Below are positions 34,820 to 43,525 of a stretch of 64,000 nt of DNA, one piece after another (position 1 is the stretch's first letter; each line of letters opens with the position of its first letter). This DNA comes from Solidesulfovibrio magneticus RS-1 (GTDB lineage: Bacteria > Desulfobacterota > Desulfovibrionia > Desulfovibrionales > Desulfovibrionaceae), in NCBI RefSeq assembly GCF_000010665.1, contig NC_012796.1, positions 4,302,001-4,366,000 of the forward strand, given 5' to 3'. The translations under genes were made by a program, and so were the position numbers. A model generated the notes under the pieces. It was not told where the DNA came from, made no database searches, and saw only the letters and a program-made list of their open reading frames with translations.

Positions 34820-35206
34820 TCAGGGCCGGAACAGGCGGCGATCGAAGTCGAATTCCCGGGAGGTGACGTGGTCTTCCAGGCGGCGTACCCGGCGTTCCAG
34901 GCGCTCGGCCCGGTCGCGCAGCCGGGCCAAGACGGCTTTGCGGTCGGTCTGATAGGCGTTGCAGGCGTCGCTTTCGGCCTCGGAGTCCGGGGGCAGGGCC
35001 GGCTCCAGCTTGAGGCAGAAACCGGCAATGACGTAGGCGGCGACCACGGGCCACACGCCGGCGGAAAGGGTCAGCAGGACCACGCCGGCGCGAACGGCGG
35101 CCACGGGCACGTCGAGAAAGGCGGCCAGCCCCTTGCACACGCCAAGCACGGCCCCGGTACGCGAGCGGTAAAGCCGCCGCCAATCGAGTTCGCTTACGTG
35201 TCGCAT
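34820..35206 (-). CDS. PspC-domain protein (second copy)
   Basis: 128 residues. N-terminal PspC domain: WRRLYRSRTGAVLGVCKGLA, then one or two membrane segments (VRAGVVLLTLSAGVWPVVAAYVIAGF). The C-terminal cytoplasmic coiled coil ends in DHVTSREFDFDRRLFRP. PspC helps sense inner-membrane stress. The closing motif HVTSRE[FY]DFDRRL is shared with the other PspC at 38020, so the two are paralogues. It overlaps the PspB-like gene by 13 bp and is the last gene of a unit headed by a chemoreceptor. Confidence 0.85.
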   Translation of the reverse strand: MRHVSELDWRRLYRSRTGAVLGVCKGLAAFLDVPVAAVRAGVVLLTLSAGVWPVVAAYVIAGFCLKLEPALPPDSEAESDACNAYQTDRKAVLARLRDRAERLERRVRRLEDHVTSREFDFDRRLFRP

Positions 35207-35448
35207 GACCCGCGCCCCTTGGCCCGGGCGTCGAGCACCACGGTTTCGAGGGTATCGACCCGGGATTCCAGACGTTCCAGGCTTCGGTGGATTTCCTGGA
35301 GCAGCCGGACCTCATCGGCGTCGCCGCCGGGCGCGGCCCGGCCTGCCGGGCGCACGAGACGCACGCCGATGAGAAACACCGCGCCAAGAATCACCAGACC
35401 GACCAGGGTGGCCCCGGCCACCACCAGGGAAGAAAGCAGTCCCATCAT
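35194..35448 (-). CDS. PspB-like small membrane protein (second copy)
   Basis: 84 residues: one N-terminal transmembrane helix (LVVAGATLVGLVILGAVFLIG), then a charged coiled coil (LLQEIHRSLERLESRVDTLE). This is the PspB layout, and the protein precedes a PspC gene as in psp operons. It starts 29 bp after the chemoreceptor stop. It probably partners the adjacent PspC in the inner membrane. Confidence 0.7.
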   Translation of the reverse strand: MMGLLSSLVVAGATLVGLVILGAVFLIGVRLVRPAGRAAPGGDADEVRLLQEIHRSLERLESRVDTLETVVLDARAKGRGSCDT

Positions 35449-35477
35449 ACATGCGGCTCCGGACCGGAGCAGGCGGT

Positions 35478-37520
35478 CTAGGCCTTGGCCTCCCCCTCGC
35501 GCTGCATGTCGAGGACGAGCCCCTGCAAGGCCTTGGCCTGTCCGGCAAGGTTGTCCACGGCCGCCGACGACTCGCCCATGGCCTGGGCGGTTTCGCCGGA
35601 AATGCGGCTGACGCGGTCCACGGTGCGGCCGATTTCCTCGGCGGCGGCGGACTGTTCTTCGGCGGCGGTGGCGATGGAGCGTACCTGATCGGCCACAGCG
35701 TCGACAAGGCCGACGATGGAGGTCAGGGCCTCGCCGGAACGACGGGCCAGATCGGTGGCGGCTTCCACGCCTTCCACGGCCTTGTCGAAACCGGCGACGT
35801 TGCGCCGCGCGCCGTCCTGGATACCCTGGATGGCCGCGCCGACTTCCTTGGTGGCGGTCATGGTCTTTTCGGCCAGTTTTCGCACTTCGTCGGCCACCAC
35901 GGCAAATCCCCGGCCGGCGTCGCCGGCCCGGGCGGCCTCGATGGCGGCATTAAGGGCCAGGAGGTTGGTCTGGTCGGCGATGTCGGAAATGACTTCCATG
36001 ATGGCCCCGATGTTCTGGGCCTTCTGGCCCAGCGCCCCCATGTCGTCCTTGAGGCCCCGGGCCTGGTCGGCCACCTGGAAGATGCCGCGCACCACCTCGT
36101 CCACCACCGATGCGCCTTCCTCGGCCCGCTTGCGGGCGGCCTCGGCGGCATCGGCGGCCTCGGAAGCGTTTTTGGCCACCTCCAGCACCGTGGAATTGAG
36201 CTGCTCCATGGAGCCGGCGGCTTCGGCCACCTGGCGCGACTGGTCCTTAGCCCCCTGGGTGGACTGCTCGATCTGGGCGGCCAGCTGGTGGGAAGCGTTG
36301 GTCACGGCCTCGACCACGACCTCGATGCGTTCAGCGGCGTGGAGCATCCCTTCCATCTTGGCGGTTTCGGCCAGACGGCAGGCCTCGTCGGCCTTGGCCC
36401 GGTCGGCCTTGGCGCAAAGGGCCTCGGCTTCGGCCTGCTGCTTGGCGGCGGCGGCCTCGTCCATGCGGCAGCGGATGTCGCCGGCCATGGCGGTCAGGGC
36501 CTGGGCCAGAACGCCGGTCTCGTCGGCCCGGGAAACGACGAGCGCCCGGTCGGTCTCGCCCCGGGCCACGGCTCGGGCGAAGTCCATACAGGCCAAAAGC
36601 GGACGAACCAGCACCTTGGACAGCCACCAGGCCAGGGCGGCGAACAGGATCAGGCTGCCGAGACCGGCTAGGCCGATCTGCTTGATGATGGCGTCGCGGG
36701 CGGCCATGACCTGGGAAATGTCCACGCCGATAAAGACCATGCCGACGATGTTGCCGTCGTTTTTGAGCGGGGCGTAGGCGGTGCGGTAGAGGCGGCCGAA
36801 CAGGGTGTTCTCGCCCAGATAGGTTTTGCCCTGGCGCAGCACCGCATCGACGATGGCCTTGTTGTCGAGGGCGGTGCCCACGGCGCGTTTGCCGTCAACG
36901 ACCAGGGAGGTGGAGACGCGGGTGTCGCCGTAAAAAATGGTGGCTTCGGCTCCCAGGTCTTTTTTCACGCCGTCGACAAGGGTGCTGTTGTTGGAAAGGT
37001 CCTGGCCGACGATGACCACGCCGATGACGGCCCCGTCTTTTTTGATGGGCGCATAGGCGCGGATGGAAAAACGCACCGTGTTGCCGGATTCGAAAACCGA
37101 GCAGGGTTCGCCGGCCAGGGCGCGCTTGACGCCTTCCTGGTTGCCGATGTTGTCGCCGGCCTTGTCGTTATGCGCCCGGGCCAAGACGTCGGCCTTGGCG
37201 TTGGCGAAGACAACGAGGTCGGCCTTGCCGCCGGCCATGAGGGTTTGGCCGAGATCGCGCAGTTTGGCCGTGTCGCCGGCCAGGACGCCGTCGATGACGT
37301 TGGGACGCAAGGCCTGGGTCCGGGCCATGTCCGCGTAGACTTCCTTGTAGGATTCGATCTGGCGGTTGAGGACATGAAGATAGCTTTCGACCGCCTGGGC
37401 GGTGACGGCTTCGTAGCCGTCCTTGACGCTGGAGTAGGCCACGGCCTGGATGATGGCCACGGTGGCGACGACGGAAGCAATGACCAGGGCCATGATTTTG
37501 GCCGCGATGGAAACCCGCAT
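35478..37520 (-). CDS. methyl-accepting chemotaxis protein with Cache sensor domain
   Basis: 680 residues. TM1 about 8-28 ([18 protein letters not shown]). Periplasmic sensor about 30-290, similar to the single-Cache type of anaerobes ([40 protein letters not shown]). TM2 about 300-325, HAMP, then the kinase-control coiled coil with the hairpin tip [19 protein letters not shown] and [18 protein letters not shown]. The ligand is unknown; Cache domains bind small organic acids or amino acids. The ATG at 37520 has GAGGGGGACGTC upstream. The PspB-like and PspC genes follow closely on the same strand. Confidence 0.93.
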   Translation of the reverse strand: MRVSIAAKIMALVIASVVATVAIIQAVAYSSVKDGYEAVTAQAVESYLHVLNRQIESYKEVYADMARTQALRPNVIDGVLAGDTAKLRDLGQTLMAGGKADLVVFANAKADVLARAHNDKAGDNIGNQEGVKRALAGEPCSVFESGNTVRFSIRAYAPIKKDGAVIGVVIVGQDLSNNSTLVDGVKKDLGAEATIFYGDTRVSTSLVVDGKRAVGTALDNKAIVDAVLRQGKTYLGENTLFGRLYRTAYAPLKNDGNIVGMVFIGVDISQVMAARDAIIKQIGLAGLGSLILFAALAWWLSKVLVRPLLACMDFARAVARGETDRALVVSRADETGVLAQALTAMAGDIRCRMDEAAAAKQQAEAEALCAKADRAKADEACRLAETAKMEGMLHAAERIEVVVEAVTNASHQLAAQIEQSTQGAKDQSRQVAEAAGSMEQLNSTVLEVAKNASEAADAAEAARKRAEEGASVVDEVVRGIFQVADQARGLKDDMGALGQKAQNIGAIMEVISDIADQTNLLALNAAIEAARAGDAGRGFAVVADEVRKLAEKTMTATKEVGAAIQGIQDGARRNVAGFDKAVEGVEAATDLARRSGEALTSIVGLVDAVADQVRSIATAAEEQSAAAEEIGRTVDRVSRISGETAQAMGESSAAVDNLAGQAKALQGLVLDMQREGEAKA

Positions 37521-38019
37521 GACGTCCCCCTCGGTGTTTCCCAGCGGCCCGGCTGTCTCGACGACGGCCGTCGAGACCCGCGGCTTTCCGGACCTGCCTC
37601 GCGGCAGGGGTGGCGTTATTGGGCAAAATCCTCCTAGCAACGCCAGCGGACCGAAGCAAGAGACGTTTTATGTGTGTACTTTTTCCACAGTTACATGAGC
37701 CATGCGACGCCAATAGCCGAACCAGATGCCCGAACAAACCACCGATGCAACACGATAGTAATTAACCAAGAAAGCGTACAGCCGCTCCAGGATGCCTCCT
37801 CGCTCATCTGTGCCAAGAAATTATGCCCGCGCTGCGTCAACGTAGCATCAACACGCAATCATCCGAAGCCACCCGACACCAGGGCTTTCGCAACGCCCCG
37901 TGCGCCGGGGAGGATTCATGCCCGGGGCAATTGTTCCCATCTTCACCATATCAAGAATCACTATAGGCCAGGCGAACACCATCTTTGTTAAAAATCGCAC
38001 AAGAGACGTTTCCTCCCGC
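37521..38019. other. gene-free region between chemoreceptor and psp operon
   Basis: About 500 bp of lower G+C without a convincing gene. It lies upstream of the chemoreceptor gene (minus strand) and downstream of pspC, so it should hold the chemoreceptor promoter. I see no clear operator or terminator. Confidence 0.5.
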
Positions 38020-38388
38020 TCATCGGCCGCGCAATCTCCGGTCGAAATCATACTCCCGGGAGGTCACATGGGACTCCATCCGCGAAAGCCGGACATCCAA
38101 ATCCTTGAAACGCCGCGATACATCGACTGCTGCCCGGCCGAGCCGGCCCGTGTCGATGTCTTCGCCCCCCCCCGTTTCGGGAGCCAGGGGCACGAAGAAG
38201 GCTGCGGCAAAGTAGAGAATCGCGGCCGTAAAACCGGTGGAAACAAACAGCACGACCACAAAGGCCCGCACCACCCAGCGCGGCAAGCCGAGATAGTCGG
38301 CCAGCCCCCGGCACACGCCCAGGGCCAAGCCGTTTCGGGACCGATAGAGCTTTTTGCGGCCGGGGAAATCGTCGTTACGGCTTCTCAT
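38020..38388 (-). CDS. pspC: phage shock protein C
   Basis: 122 residues: KLYRSRNGLALGVCRGLADYLGL at the start (PspC domain), a membrane segment (VRAFVVVLFVSTGFTAAILYFAAAFF), then a cytoplasmic tail ending SHVTSREYDFDRRLRGR. Inner-membrane stress sensor that recruits PspA. It starts within the end of pspB (14-bp overlap), GAGGCGGAC before the ATG. Third gene of the sigma-54 controlled psp operon. Confidence 0.88.
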   Translation of the reverse strand: MRSRNDDFPGRKKLYRSRNGLALGVCRGLADYLGLPRWVVRAFVVVLFVSTGFTAAILYFAAAFFVPLAPETGGGEDIDTGRLGRAAVDVSRRFKDLDVRLSRMESHVTSREYDFDRRLRGR

Positions 38389-38626
38389 GTCCGCCTCGTT
38401 TGCCGGATGCTTCCGGCAGCAGGGTTTCCAGGTTGTCCATGCGCTCTTCCAGGCGGGCCAGTCCGGCGCGCACCTCGTCCACCACAGCCATGGCCGCTTC
38501 CTCGTCGCGGCCGCGCACCCGGTCGTCGCGGCGGCGCAACTGCCGCAGCACGAGGATGGCTGCGACCACCAGAAGGATTTTGACGACCAGCGGCACGTGG
38601 CCGATATAAACTGTGTGTTCCAGCAC
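38375..38626 (-). CDS. pspB: phage shock protein B-like
   Basis: 83 residues, N-terminal membrane helix (VPLVVKILLVVAAILVLRQL) and a charged coiled coil (VDEVRAGLARLEERMDNLE), the PspB layout. GTG start at 38626 behind AAAGGAC. It lies between pspA and pspC. Confidence 0.78.
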   Translation of the reverse strand: MLEHTVYIGHVPLVVKILLVVAAILVLRQLRRRDDRVRGRDEEAAMAVVDEVRAGLARLEERMDNLETLLPEASGKRGGHEKP

Positions 38627-38694
38627 TGCTTGTCCTTTTGCAACAGCGTGTCCGTCTTGGGGCCGCGACGTTCCCCTTATGCCTTTTCCCAGGT

Positions 38695-38733
38695 GGGGGT
38701 TCTGGGGGCCTCAGGCCCCCAGCCACCGGAGGC
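38695..38733 (-). repeat. 3'-end hairpin repeat, copy 5 (after pspA)
   Basis: On the minus strand GCCTCCGGTGGCTGGGGGCC starts 13 nt after the pspA stop and forms a CTGGGGGCC / GGCCCCCAG hairpin. It separates pspA from pspBC and may lower pspBC expression relative to pspA. Confidence 0.75.
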
Positions 38734-38746
38734 CTCCCCCTCCGCC

Positions 38747-39427
38747 CTACTGGGCGCGGCGGGATTTGATTTGAGCCAGTTCGCGTTCCACGTCTTCGTC
38801 GGCAGCCAGGCGGTCGAAGCGGGCGTCGAGGCTTTGGTCTTCGGCCGGCCGGCGTCGCGAGGCGGCCGTGCCGGCCAGTTCGGCTTCGGCTTCCAGGCGG
38901 TCGATGCGGGCTTCGAAGGCCTCGAAGCGTTGCAGGGCTTCGCTGGAGTCGGCGCGGGAGACGTCCTCGCGCATGCGCTTGCGTCCGGTGGCGCGCATAT
39001 GGCGGGCCAGCAGGGTGCGCTGGCGCTCCTTGGCCGAGGCGAGCTTTTCCTCAAGGGTGGCGATGTCTTCGCGGCAGGCTTCGATGAGGCCTTCCACGGC
39101 GGCCAGTTCGCCGGCCACGACGCTGGCCCGGGTTTCGAGGTCGCGCTTTTCCAGCAGCGCCTCCCGGGCCATGTCTTCGCGGCCCTTGTCCACGGCCAGT
39201 TCGGCCTTTTCGCCCCAGCGGCCGGCGGCGGCGGCGAGCATGTCGTGTTCGCGGGCGATGCGGGCGGCCTGGGCCATGGTGCGGGCGCAGTCGGCCTTAA
39301 GTTCCACCAGCGTTTCTTCCATCTCCTGGATCATGAGCCGGATGAGCTTTTCGGGCTCCTCGGCCTTGTCGAGCATGGCGTTGATGTTGGAGTGGATGAT
39401 GTCGCGGAAGCGGCTGAAAATACCCAT
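38747..39427 (-). CDS. pspA: phage shock protein A
   Basis: 226-residue ESCRT-III-like protein, nearly all coiled coil. MGIFSRFRDIIHSNINAMLDK is the membrane-binding amphipathic helix, followed by EKLIRLMIQEMEETLVELK. PspA coats and repairs the stressed inner membrane and, at rest, inhibits PspF. It is the first gene of the psp operon, with a sigma-54 type promoter 42-58 bp upstream, and is divergent from pspF. Confidence 0.93.
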   Translation of the reverse strand: MGIFSRFRDIIHSNINAMLDKAEEPEKLIRLMIQEMEETLVELKADCARTMAQAARIAREHDMLAAAAGRWGEKAELAVDKGREDMAREALLEKRDLETRASVVAGELAAVEGLIEACREDIATLEEKLASAKERQRTLLARHMRATGRKRMREDVSRADSSEALQRFEAFEARIDRLEAEAELAGTAASRRRPAEDQSLDARFDRLAADEDVERELAQIKSRRAQ

Positions 39428-39468
39428 GGCGTTCCTCCTGGCGCGGCTGCGCCGTGATGGCTGCCGTA

Positions 39469-39485
39469 AAGCAGGGAGCGTGCCA
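39469..39485 (-). promoter_or_regulatory. sigma-54 promoter of the psp operon
   Basis: On the minus strand: TGGCACGCTCCCTGCTT, with GG and GC exactly 10 nt apart as in the -24/-12 consensus. The PspF-type activator is encoded divergently. The expected transcript start is near 39460, giving a leader of about 30 nt before pspA. Confidence 0.8.
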
Positions 39486-39593
39486 GATATTTTCTGTCGT
39501 ACTTTCAGGATGTTGCCCGAAATGACGAAGCAAGATCGTTGCAGTTATCGCCAGATACTGGTATTTTTCGCCACAAAACTGGAGAAAATCGCC

Positions 39594-40715
39594 ATGACGC
39601 CCGACGCTCCCTGGCTGGCCGAGGCCCTGGGCCAATCCGACGCCTTTCTGGCCTGCATGGAGGCCGTGGCCCAGGCCGCCGGCATCGACCGGCCGGCGCT
39701 CGTCGTGGGCGAGCGCGGCACGGGCAAGGAGCTGGCCGCCGCCCGGCTGCACTACCATTCCCCGCGCTGGGACCGCCCCTATGTGCCGGTCAATCTGGCC
39801 GCCTTGCCCCGAACGCTCATGGAATCCGAGCTGTTCGGCCATGAGGCCGGGGCTTTTACCGGCGCGGCGCGGCGTCGGGCCGGGCGCTTCGAGACAGCTG
39901 ACGGGGGGACGCTGTTTCTGGACGAACTCCACGCCGCGCCGGTGGCCGTCCAGGCCAAACTGCTGCGGGCGGTGGAATATGGGCTTATTGAGCGCATCGG
40001 GTCGAGCCAGCCCGTGGCCGTGGACGTGCGCATCGTGGCGGCGGTCAACGTCGATCCGCGTCGGCTCGTGGCCAAGGGCAGGCTCTTGCCCGATCTCCTG
40101 GACCGGCTGGCCTTTTGCGTGCTGGTCATGCCGCCCCTGCGCGAGCGCCATGGCGACATCCCGTACCTGGCCGAGCGGTTCGCCGCCCGGTTCGCCGCCC
40201 AGCTCGGCCGGCCCGAGCCGCCGACCTTTTCCCGGGCTGCCATGACCGCCCTTGCCGCCCACCCCTGGCCCGGCAACATCCGCGAACTCAAGACCGTGGT
40301 CGAACGCGCCGTGCTGGCCTGCCCCACCCCCCTTATCGACACGATCACCCTCGACCCTTTCGCCGCCCTGTCCCCCACCCGGGAGGTCCAGGAGGGGGTG
40401 ACCCCCTCCTGGCCGCCGGAGGCATCTACTGTTTCATCCACCCCTTCCCCCCATCCAGGGGGTTCGGGGGGGATGATCCCCCCCGACGGGTCCAGGGCAG
40501 CGCCCTGGCCGCCGGAGGCATCCCCATCTTCTCCCCTCCCCAACTTCACCGAAGCTGTCGCGTCCCTGGAAATCGCGCTGCTCGGCCGCGCCTTGGCGCG
40601 TTCGGGCGGCAACCAGCGCCGGGCGGCCGGGTTGCTCGGGCTTGGCTATCACCAGTTCCGGGGGCTGTACCGCAAGTATGCCGGCGCTCTTGACGCCGCG
40701 TCCAAAGCCCCGTAG
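39594..40715 (+). CDS. pspF: sigma-54-dependent activator PspF, with repeat-derived insertion
   Basis: 373 residues. AAA+ domain with VVGERGTGKELAA (Walker A), GHEAGAFTGA (the sigma-54 contact loop), GGTLFLDELHA (Walker B) and an arginine-finger region. There is no N-terminal receiver domain, as in PspF. A C-terminal Fis-type HTH has GGNQRRAAGLLGLGYHQFRG. Between AAA+ and HTH, at about residues 265-320, lies a Pro/Ser/Gly-rich stretch in which WPPEAS occurs twice; it is the translation of two copies of the dispersed hairpin repeat. The ATG at 39594 has GGAG 9 nt upstream. It activates the divergent pspABC promoter. Confidence 0.9.
   Translation: MTPDAPWLAEALGQSDAFLACMEAVAQAAGIDRPALVVGERGTGKELAAARLHYHSPRWDRPYVPVNLAALPRTLMESELFGHEAGAFTGAARRRAGRFETADGGTLFLDELHAAPVAVQAKLLRAVEYGLIERIGSSQPVAVDVRIVAAVNVDPRRLVAKGRLLPDLLDRLAFCVLVMPPLRERHGDIPYLAERFAARFAAQLGRPEPPTFSRAAMTALAAHPWPGNIRELKTVVERAVLACPTPLIDTITLDPFAALSPTREVQEGVTPSWPPEASTVSSTPSPHPGGSGGMIPPDGSRAAPWPPEASPSSPLPNFTEAVASLEIALLGRALARSGGNQRRAAGLLGLGYHQFRGLYRKYAGALDAASKAP
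40388..40426 (+). repeat. hairpin repeat inside pspF, copy 6a
   Basis: A CCAGGAGGGGGT / ACCCCCTCCTGG-type stem followed by the constant tail CCGCCGGAGGCATC. It is in frame in pspF and encodes part of the linker (WPPEAS). Confidence 0.85.
40458..40522 (+). repeat. hairpin repeat inside pspF, copy 6b (long form)
   Basis: GGGGGTTCGGGGGGGATGATCC, then CGGGTCCAGGGCAGCGCCCT, then GGCCGCCGGAGGCATC: the fullest copy in the window. It has two hairpins, a central G/C stem and CCAGGGC-AGC-GCCCTGG. In frame in pspF. Confidence 0.85.
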
Positions 40716-40724
40716 CCCCAGGCG

Positions 40725-41984
40725 ATGCGCCAAATCACCGAATCCGACAGCCGTATCCGCGCCGACAGGCTGCCTAACGGCGTCCGTATCGTCACCGAAC
40801 ACATGCCCGTTTCCAAAACCGCCAGCCTCGGCATCTGGATCGAGGCCGGTTCGCGCCACGAAGCCCCGGGTCAGGAAGGCATGGCCCATCTGATGGAGCA
40901 CATGGCTTTCAAGGGCACGGCCCGGCGCGACGCCCTGGCCATCGCCAAGGAACTTGACACCCTGGGCGGGCTTTCCAACGCGTTTACCTCCCGCGAGGCC
41001 ACCTGTTTCCACGTGCGCGTCATGGACGCCCACTTGGCCCGGGCTTTCGACATTTTAAGCGACATCGTCTTGCGTCCGCTGCTTGATCCCGAGGAGCTGG
41101 CCCGGGAACAGGCCGTCATCCTGCAGGAAATCTCCATGGTCGAGGAGACGCCCGAGGAAAAAATCCACGAGGACTTCTGGGCCGCCGCCTGGGCCGATCC
41201 GGGGCTGGCCCATCCCATCACCGGCACGCCGCAGTCCGTGGGCGCGGTCACGGCCGAGGCCCTGGCTCAGTGGCGGCGCGCCGCTTACCATCCCGAGGCC
41301 ATCACCGTGGTCGCCGCCGGGGCCCTTGACCACGACGCCCTGGCCGAAATGGCCGAGGCCGCCTTCGGCTCGTTGCGAAAAATCCAGACCGCGCCCGCGC
41401 CGGCCGCCGGGGCCTACACGCCGCCGTACCTGGCCGAGCGCCGTGACTGGGAACAAAACCACGTCATCCTGTCCTACCCCTCGGTCGGCAACGTCAGCGC
41501 CGACCGCTTCGCCCATACCCTTTTGGCCACGCTGCTTGGCGGCAACATGTCCTCGCGGCTTTTCCAGGAAGTGCGGGAAAAACGCGGACTGGCCTACTCC
41601 ATCTACGCTGGCGTCAACGGCCTGGCCGACGTGGGGCTGCTGGAAATCCAGGCCGCCGTGGACCCGGACCGCACGGCCGAGCTGCTCTCGGTGGTCAACG
41701 CCGAACTGGCCGCCGTGGCCGACGGCGCGGTGACGGCCGAGGAACTCGACCACACCCGCGAACACTTGAAGGGCCTTTTATACCTCGGCGCGGAATCCAC
41801 CGAGAACCGCATGATGCGCCTGGCCCGCAACATCCTGCTGTTTAACCGCTCCATCCCGCTTGAGGAAACCGCCGCCTGCCTCGACGCCGTGACCCCGGAC
41901 GACATCGCCCGCACCGCCAAGGCGGCCTTTGCGCCGGGCAGCGCCGGATTGGCCGTCATGGGGCCGACTGCCGCCTTGCCCTAA
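40725..41984 (+). CDS. M16-family zinc metallopeptidase
   Basis: 419 residues. The inverted zinc motif HLMEH (in MAHLMEHMAFKGT) lies near residue 50, with the distal Glu about 75 residues later (LAREQAVILQEISMVEETPEE). The second half is the inactive M16 repeat (YSIYAGVNGLADVGLLEI). Similar to the processing-peptidase-like proteases of bacteria (PqqL/YmxG group), usually cytoplasmic or periplasmic; no signal peptide is seen. It follows pspF by 9 bp on the same strand, so may share its transcript. Confidence 0.9.
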   Translation: MRQITESDSRIRADRLPNGVRIVTEHMPVSKTASLGIWIEAGSRHEAPGQEGMAHLMEHMAFKGTARRDALAIAKELDTLGGLSNAFTSREATCFHVRVMDAHLARAFDILSDIVLRPLLDPEELAREQAVILQEISMVEETPEEKIHEDFWAAAWADPGLAHPITGTPQSVGAVTAEALAQWRRAAYHPEAITVVAAGALDHDALAEMAEAAFGSLRKIQTAPAPAAGAYTPPYLAERRDWEQNHVILSYPSVGNVSADRFAHTLLATLLGGNMSSRLFQEVREKRGLAYSIYAGVNGLADVGLLEIQAAVDPDRTAELLSVVNAELAAVADGAVTAEELDHTREHLKGLLYLGAESTENRMMRLARNILLFNRSIPLEETAACLDAVTPDDIARTAKAAFAPGSAGLAVMGPTAALP

Positions 41985-42082
41985 GCCCGGCGGTGCTTCG
42001 AAAACACGCCGGTCTTCTTGCAGCGTTCGGTATCGCAACAGGAAACCGCCCGTCCCAAGACCATGCCCCGGAGGTGTTCCCC

Positions 42083-42652
42083 ATGCCCGGACACGCCGCC
42101 TACGACATCGGCCCAGGAAGCCTTCGCCTCATCGAAGGCGACATCACCGTCGATGACGCCGACGCCATCGTCAACGCCGCCAACTCGGCCCTGGCCGGCG
42201 GCGGCGGCGTGGACGGGGCCATCCACCGCGCCGCCGGCCCGAAACTGCCCGCAGCCTGCCGCGACATCATCGCCCGCATCGGCAGCCTGCCGGCCGGCGG
42301 CGCGGTCATCACTCCCGGCTTCGAGCTGCCCGCCCGCCACATCATCCACACCGTCGGCCCCATCTGGCGCGGCGGCGAGACGGGCGAACCCGAAGCCCTG
42401 CGCTCGGCTTACGCCCAGTCCATCAACCGGGCCGTGGAACACGGCCTGACCACCGTCGCCTTCCCGGCCGTGTCCACCGGCGTCTACGGTTTCCCCGTCC
42501 ACCTGGCCGCGCCCATCGCCCTTGGCGTTATGGCCGAGGCGTTAAGGGGCGGAAGACTGCGCGAAGTGCGCATGTACCTGCACGGCACGGCAGCTTTCGG
42601 GGTCTGGCGCTCGGCGGCGGATGCGTTATTTGGCGGGAACGCGGGAGAGTAG
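42083..42652 (+). CDS. macrodomain protein, O-acetyl-ADP-ribose deacetylase-like
   Basis: 189-residue stand-alone macrodomain (YmdB/MacroD type). [34 protein letters not shown] is the signature region with the Asn and Asp that bind ADP-ribose; later [13 protein letters not shown] forms the phosphate loop. It removes ADP-ribose or acetyl-ADP-ribose adducts. GGAGG precedes the ATG at 42083. A 3'-end repeat starts at the base after its stop codon. Confidence 0.9.
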   Translation: MPGHAAYDIGPGSLRLIEGDITVDDADAIVNAANSALAGGGGVDGAIHRAAGPKLPAACRDIIARIGSLPAGGAVITPGFELPARHIIHTVGPIWRGGETGEPEALRSAYAQSINRAVEHGLTTVAFPAVSTGVYGFPVHLAAPIALGVMAEALRGGRLREVRMYLHGTAAFGVWRSAADALFGGNAGE

Positions 42653-42752
42653 GATGCCTCCGGCGGCCGGGGGGCTCAGCCCCCCGGACCCCCGACCTGG
42701 GGACGGTCGTGCGGAGGGGGGATGGTCGGCGGGCGGCAGGCCCGAGAGAAGA
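42653..42752 (+). repeat. 3'-end hairpin repeat, copy 7, extended form
   Basis: GATGCCTCCGGCGGCC starts immediately after the macrodomain stop; the hairpin runs to 42693. The following 60 bases resemble those behind the copy at 32263. Confidence 0.8.
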
Positions 42753-42819
42753 TTTTCGGCTGATACGACCCATAGTTGGTGAAAAGTACACCCCCCCATT
42801 GAAAGTTTTTGGGGAGGAT

Positions 42820-42885
42820 GGGGGTCTGGGGGAAGGAACCCTTTTTTTCAAAAAAGGGTTCCTTCCCCCAGCCGCCGGAGGCAAA
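42820..42885 (+). repeat. hairpin repeat, copy 8, forming the hslV leader
   Basis: CTGGGGGAAGGAACCC (42826-42841) pairs with GGGTTCCTTCCCCCAG (42856-42871). The stem extends through T and A runs around a tiny loop. The constant tail CCGCCGGAGGC follows, and its GGAGG lies 10 nt before the hslV ATG. Confidence 0.85.
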
Positions 42886-42891
42886 CTCACG

Positions 42892-43437
42892 ATGCAACTA
42901 CGTGGAACGACGATTGTGGCGGTGCGGACCGAGGCCGGCGTGGCCGTGGCCGGCGACGGGCAGGTGACGTTGGGCCAGGCCATTGCCGTCAAGCATACCG
43001 CGCGCAAGGTGCGCCGGATGTACAAGGACAAGGTCGTCATCGGCTTTGCCGGGGCCACGGCCGACGCCTTCACGCTTTTCGAGCGCTTCGAGGCCAAGCT
43101 GGAGGAATTCGGCGGCAACCTCGTGCGCGCCTCGGTGGAGCTGGCCAAGGATTGGCGCAAAGACAAGTATTTACGGCGTCTGGAGGCCATGATGATCGTG
43201 GCCGACGCCGGCAATGTGTTGATTTTATCCGGCACGGGCGACGTCATCGAGCCCGACGACGGCGTGGCCGCCATTGGTTCCGGCGGCCCCTACGCCATGG
43301 CCGCCGCCCGGGCGCTGTTGCGCAACACCGAACTGTCGGCCCGGGAGATCGTGGAAAAATCCATGGCCATCGCCGCCGAGATGTGCGTCTACACCAACGA
43401 CCAGTTGGTGGTGGAGACGCTGGAAAAGCCTGCTTAA
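42892..43437 (+). CDS. hslV: ATP-dependent protease proteolytic subunit HslV
   Basis: 181-residue N-terminal-threonine protease, the core of the HslUV proteasome-like machine. MQLRG is presumably removed to expose Thr6 in [36 protein letters not shown] follows, as in the family. The start is fixed by the catalytic Thr and by GGAGG 10 nt upstream, which is part of a hairpin-repeat copy. hslU follows after 88 bp. Confidence 0.95.
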   Translation: MQLRGTTIVAVRTEAGVAVAGDGQVTLGQAIAVKHTARKVRRMYKDKVVIGFAGATADAFTLFERFEAKLEEFGGNLVRASVELAKDWRKDKYLRRLEAMMIVADAGNVLILSGTGDVIEPDDGVAAIGSGGPYAMAAARALLRNTELSAREIVEKSMAIAAEMCVYTNDQLVVETLEKPA

Positions 43438-43525
43438 TTGCGTATCGTAGAAGAAGAATGGTTTTCGTGGCTTGCCAGCGAAAGCGCCAAGGCGCTTTTC
43501 GCGGACGCCGCAGCAAGGAGCACCC

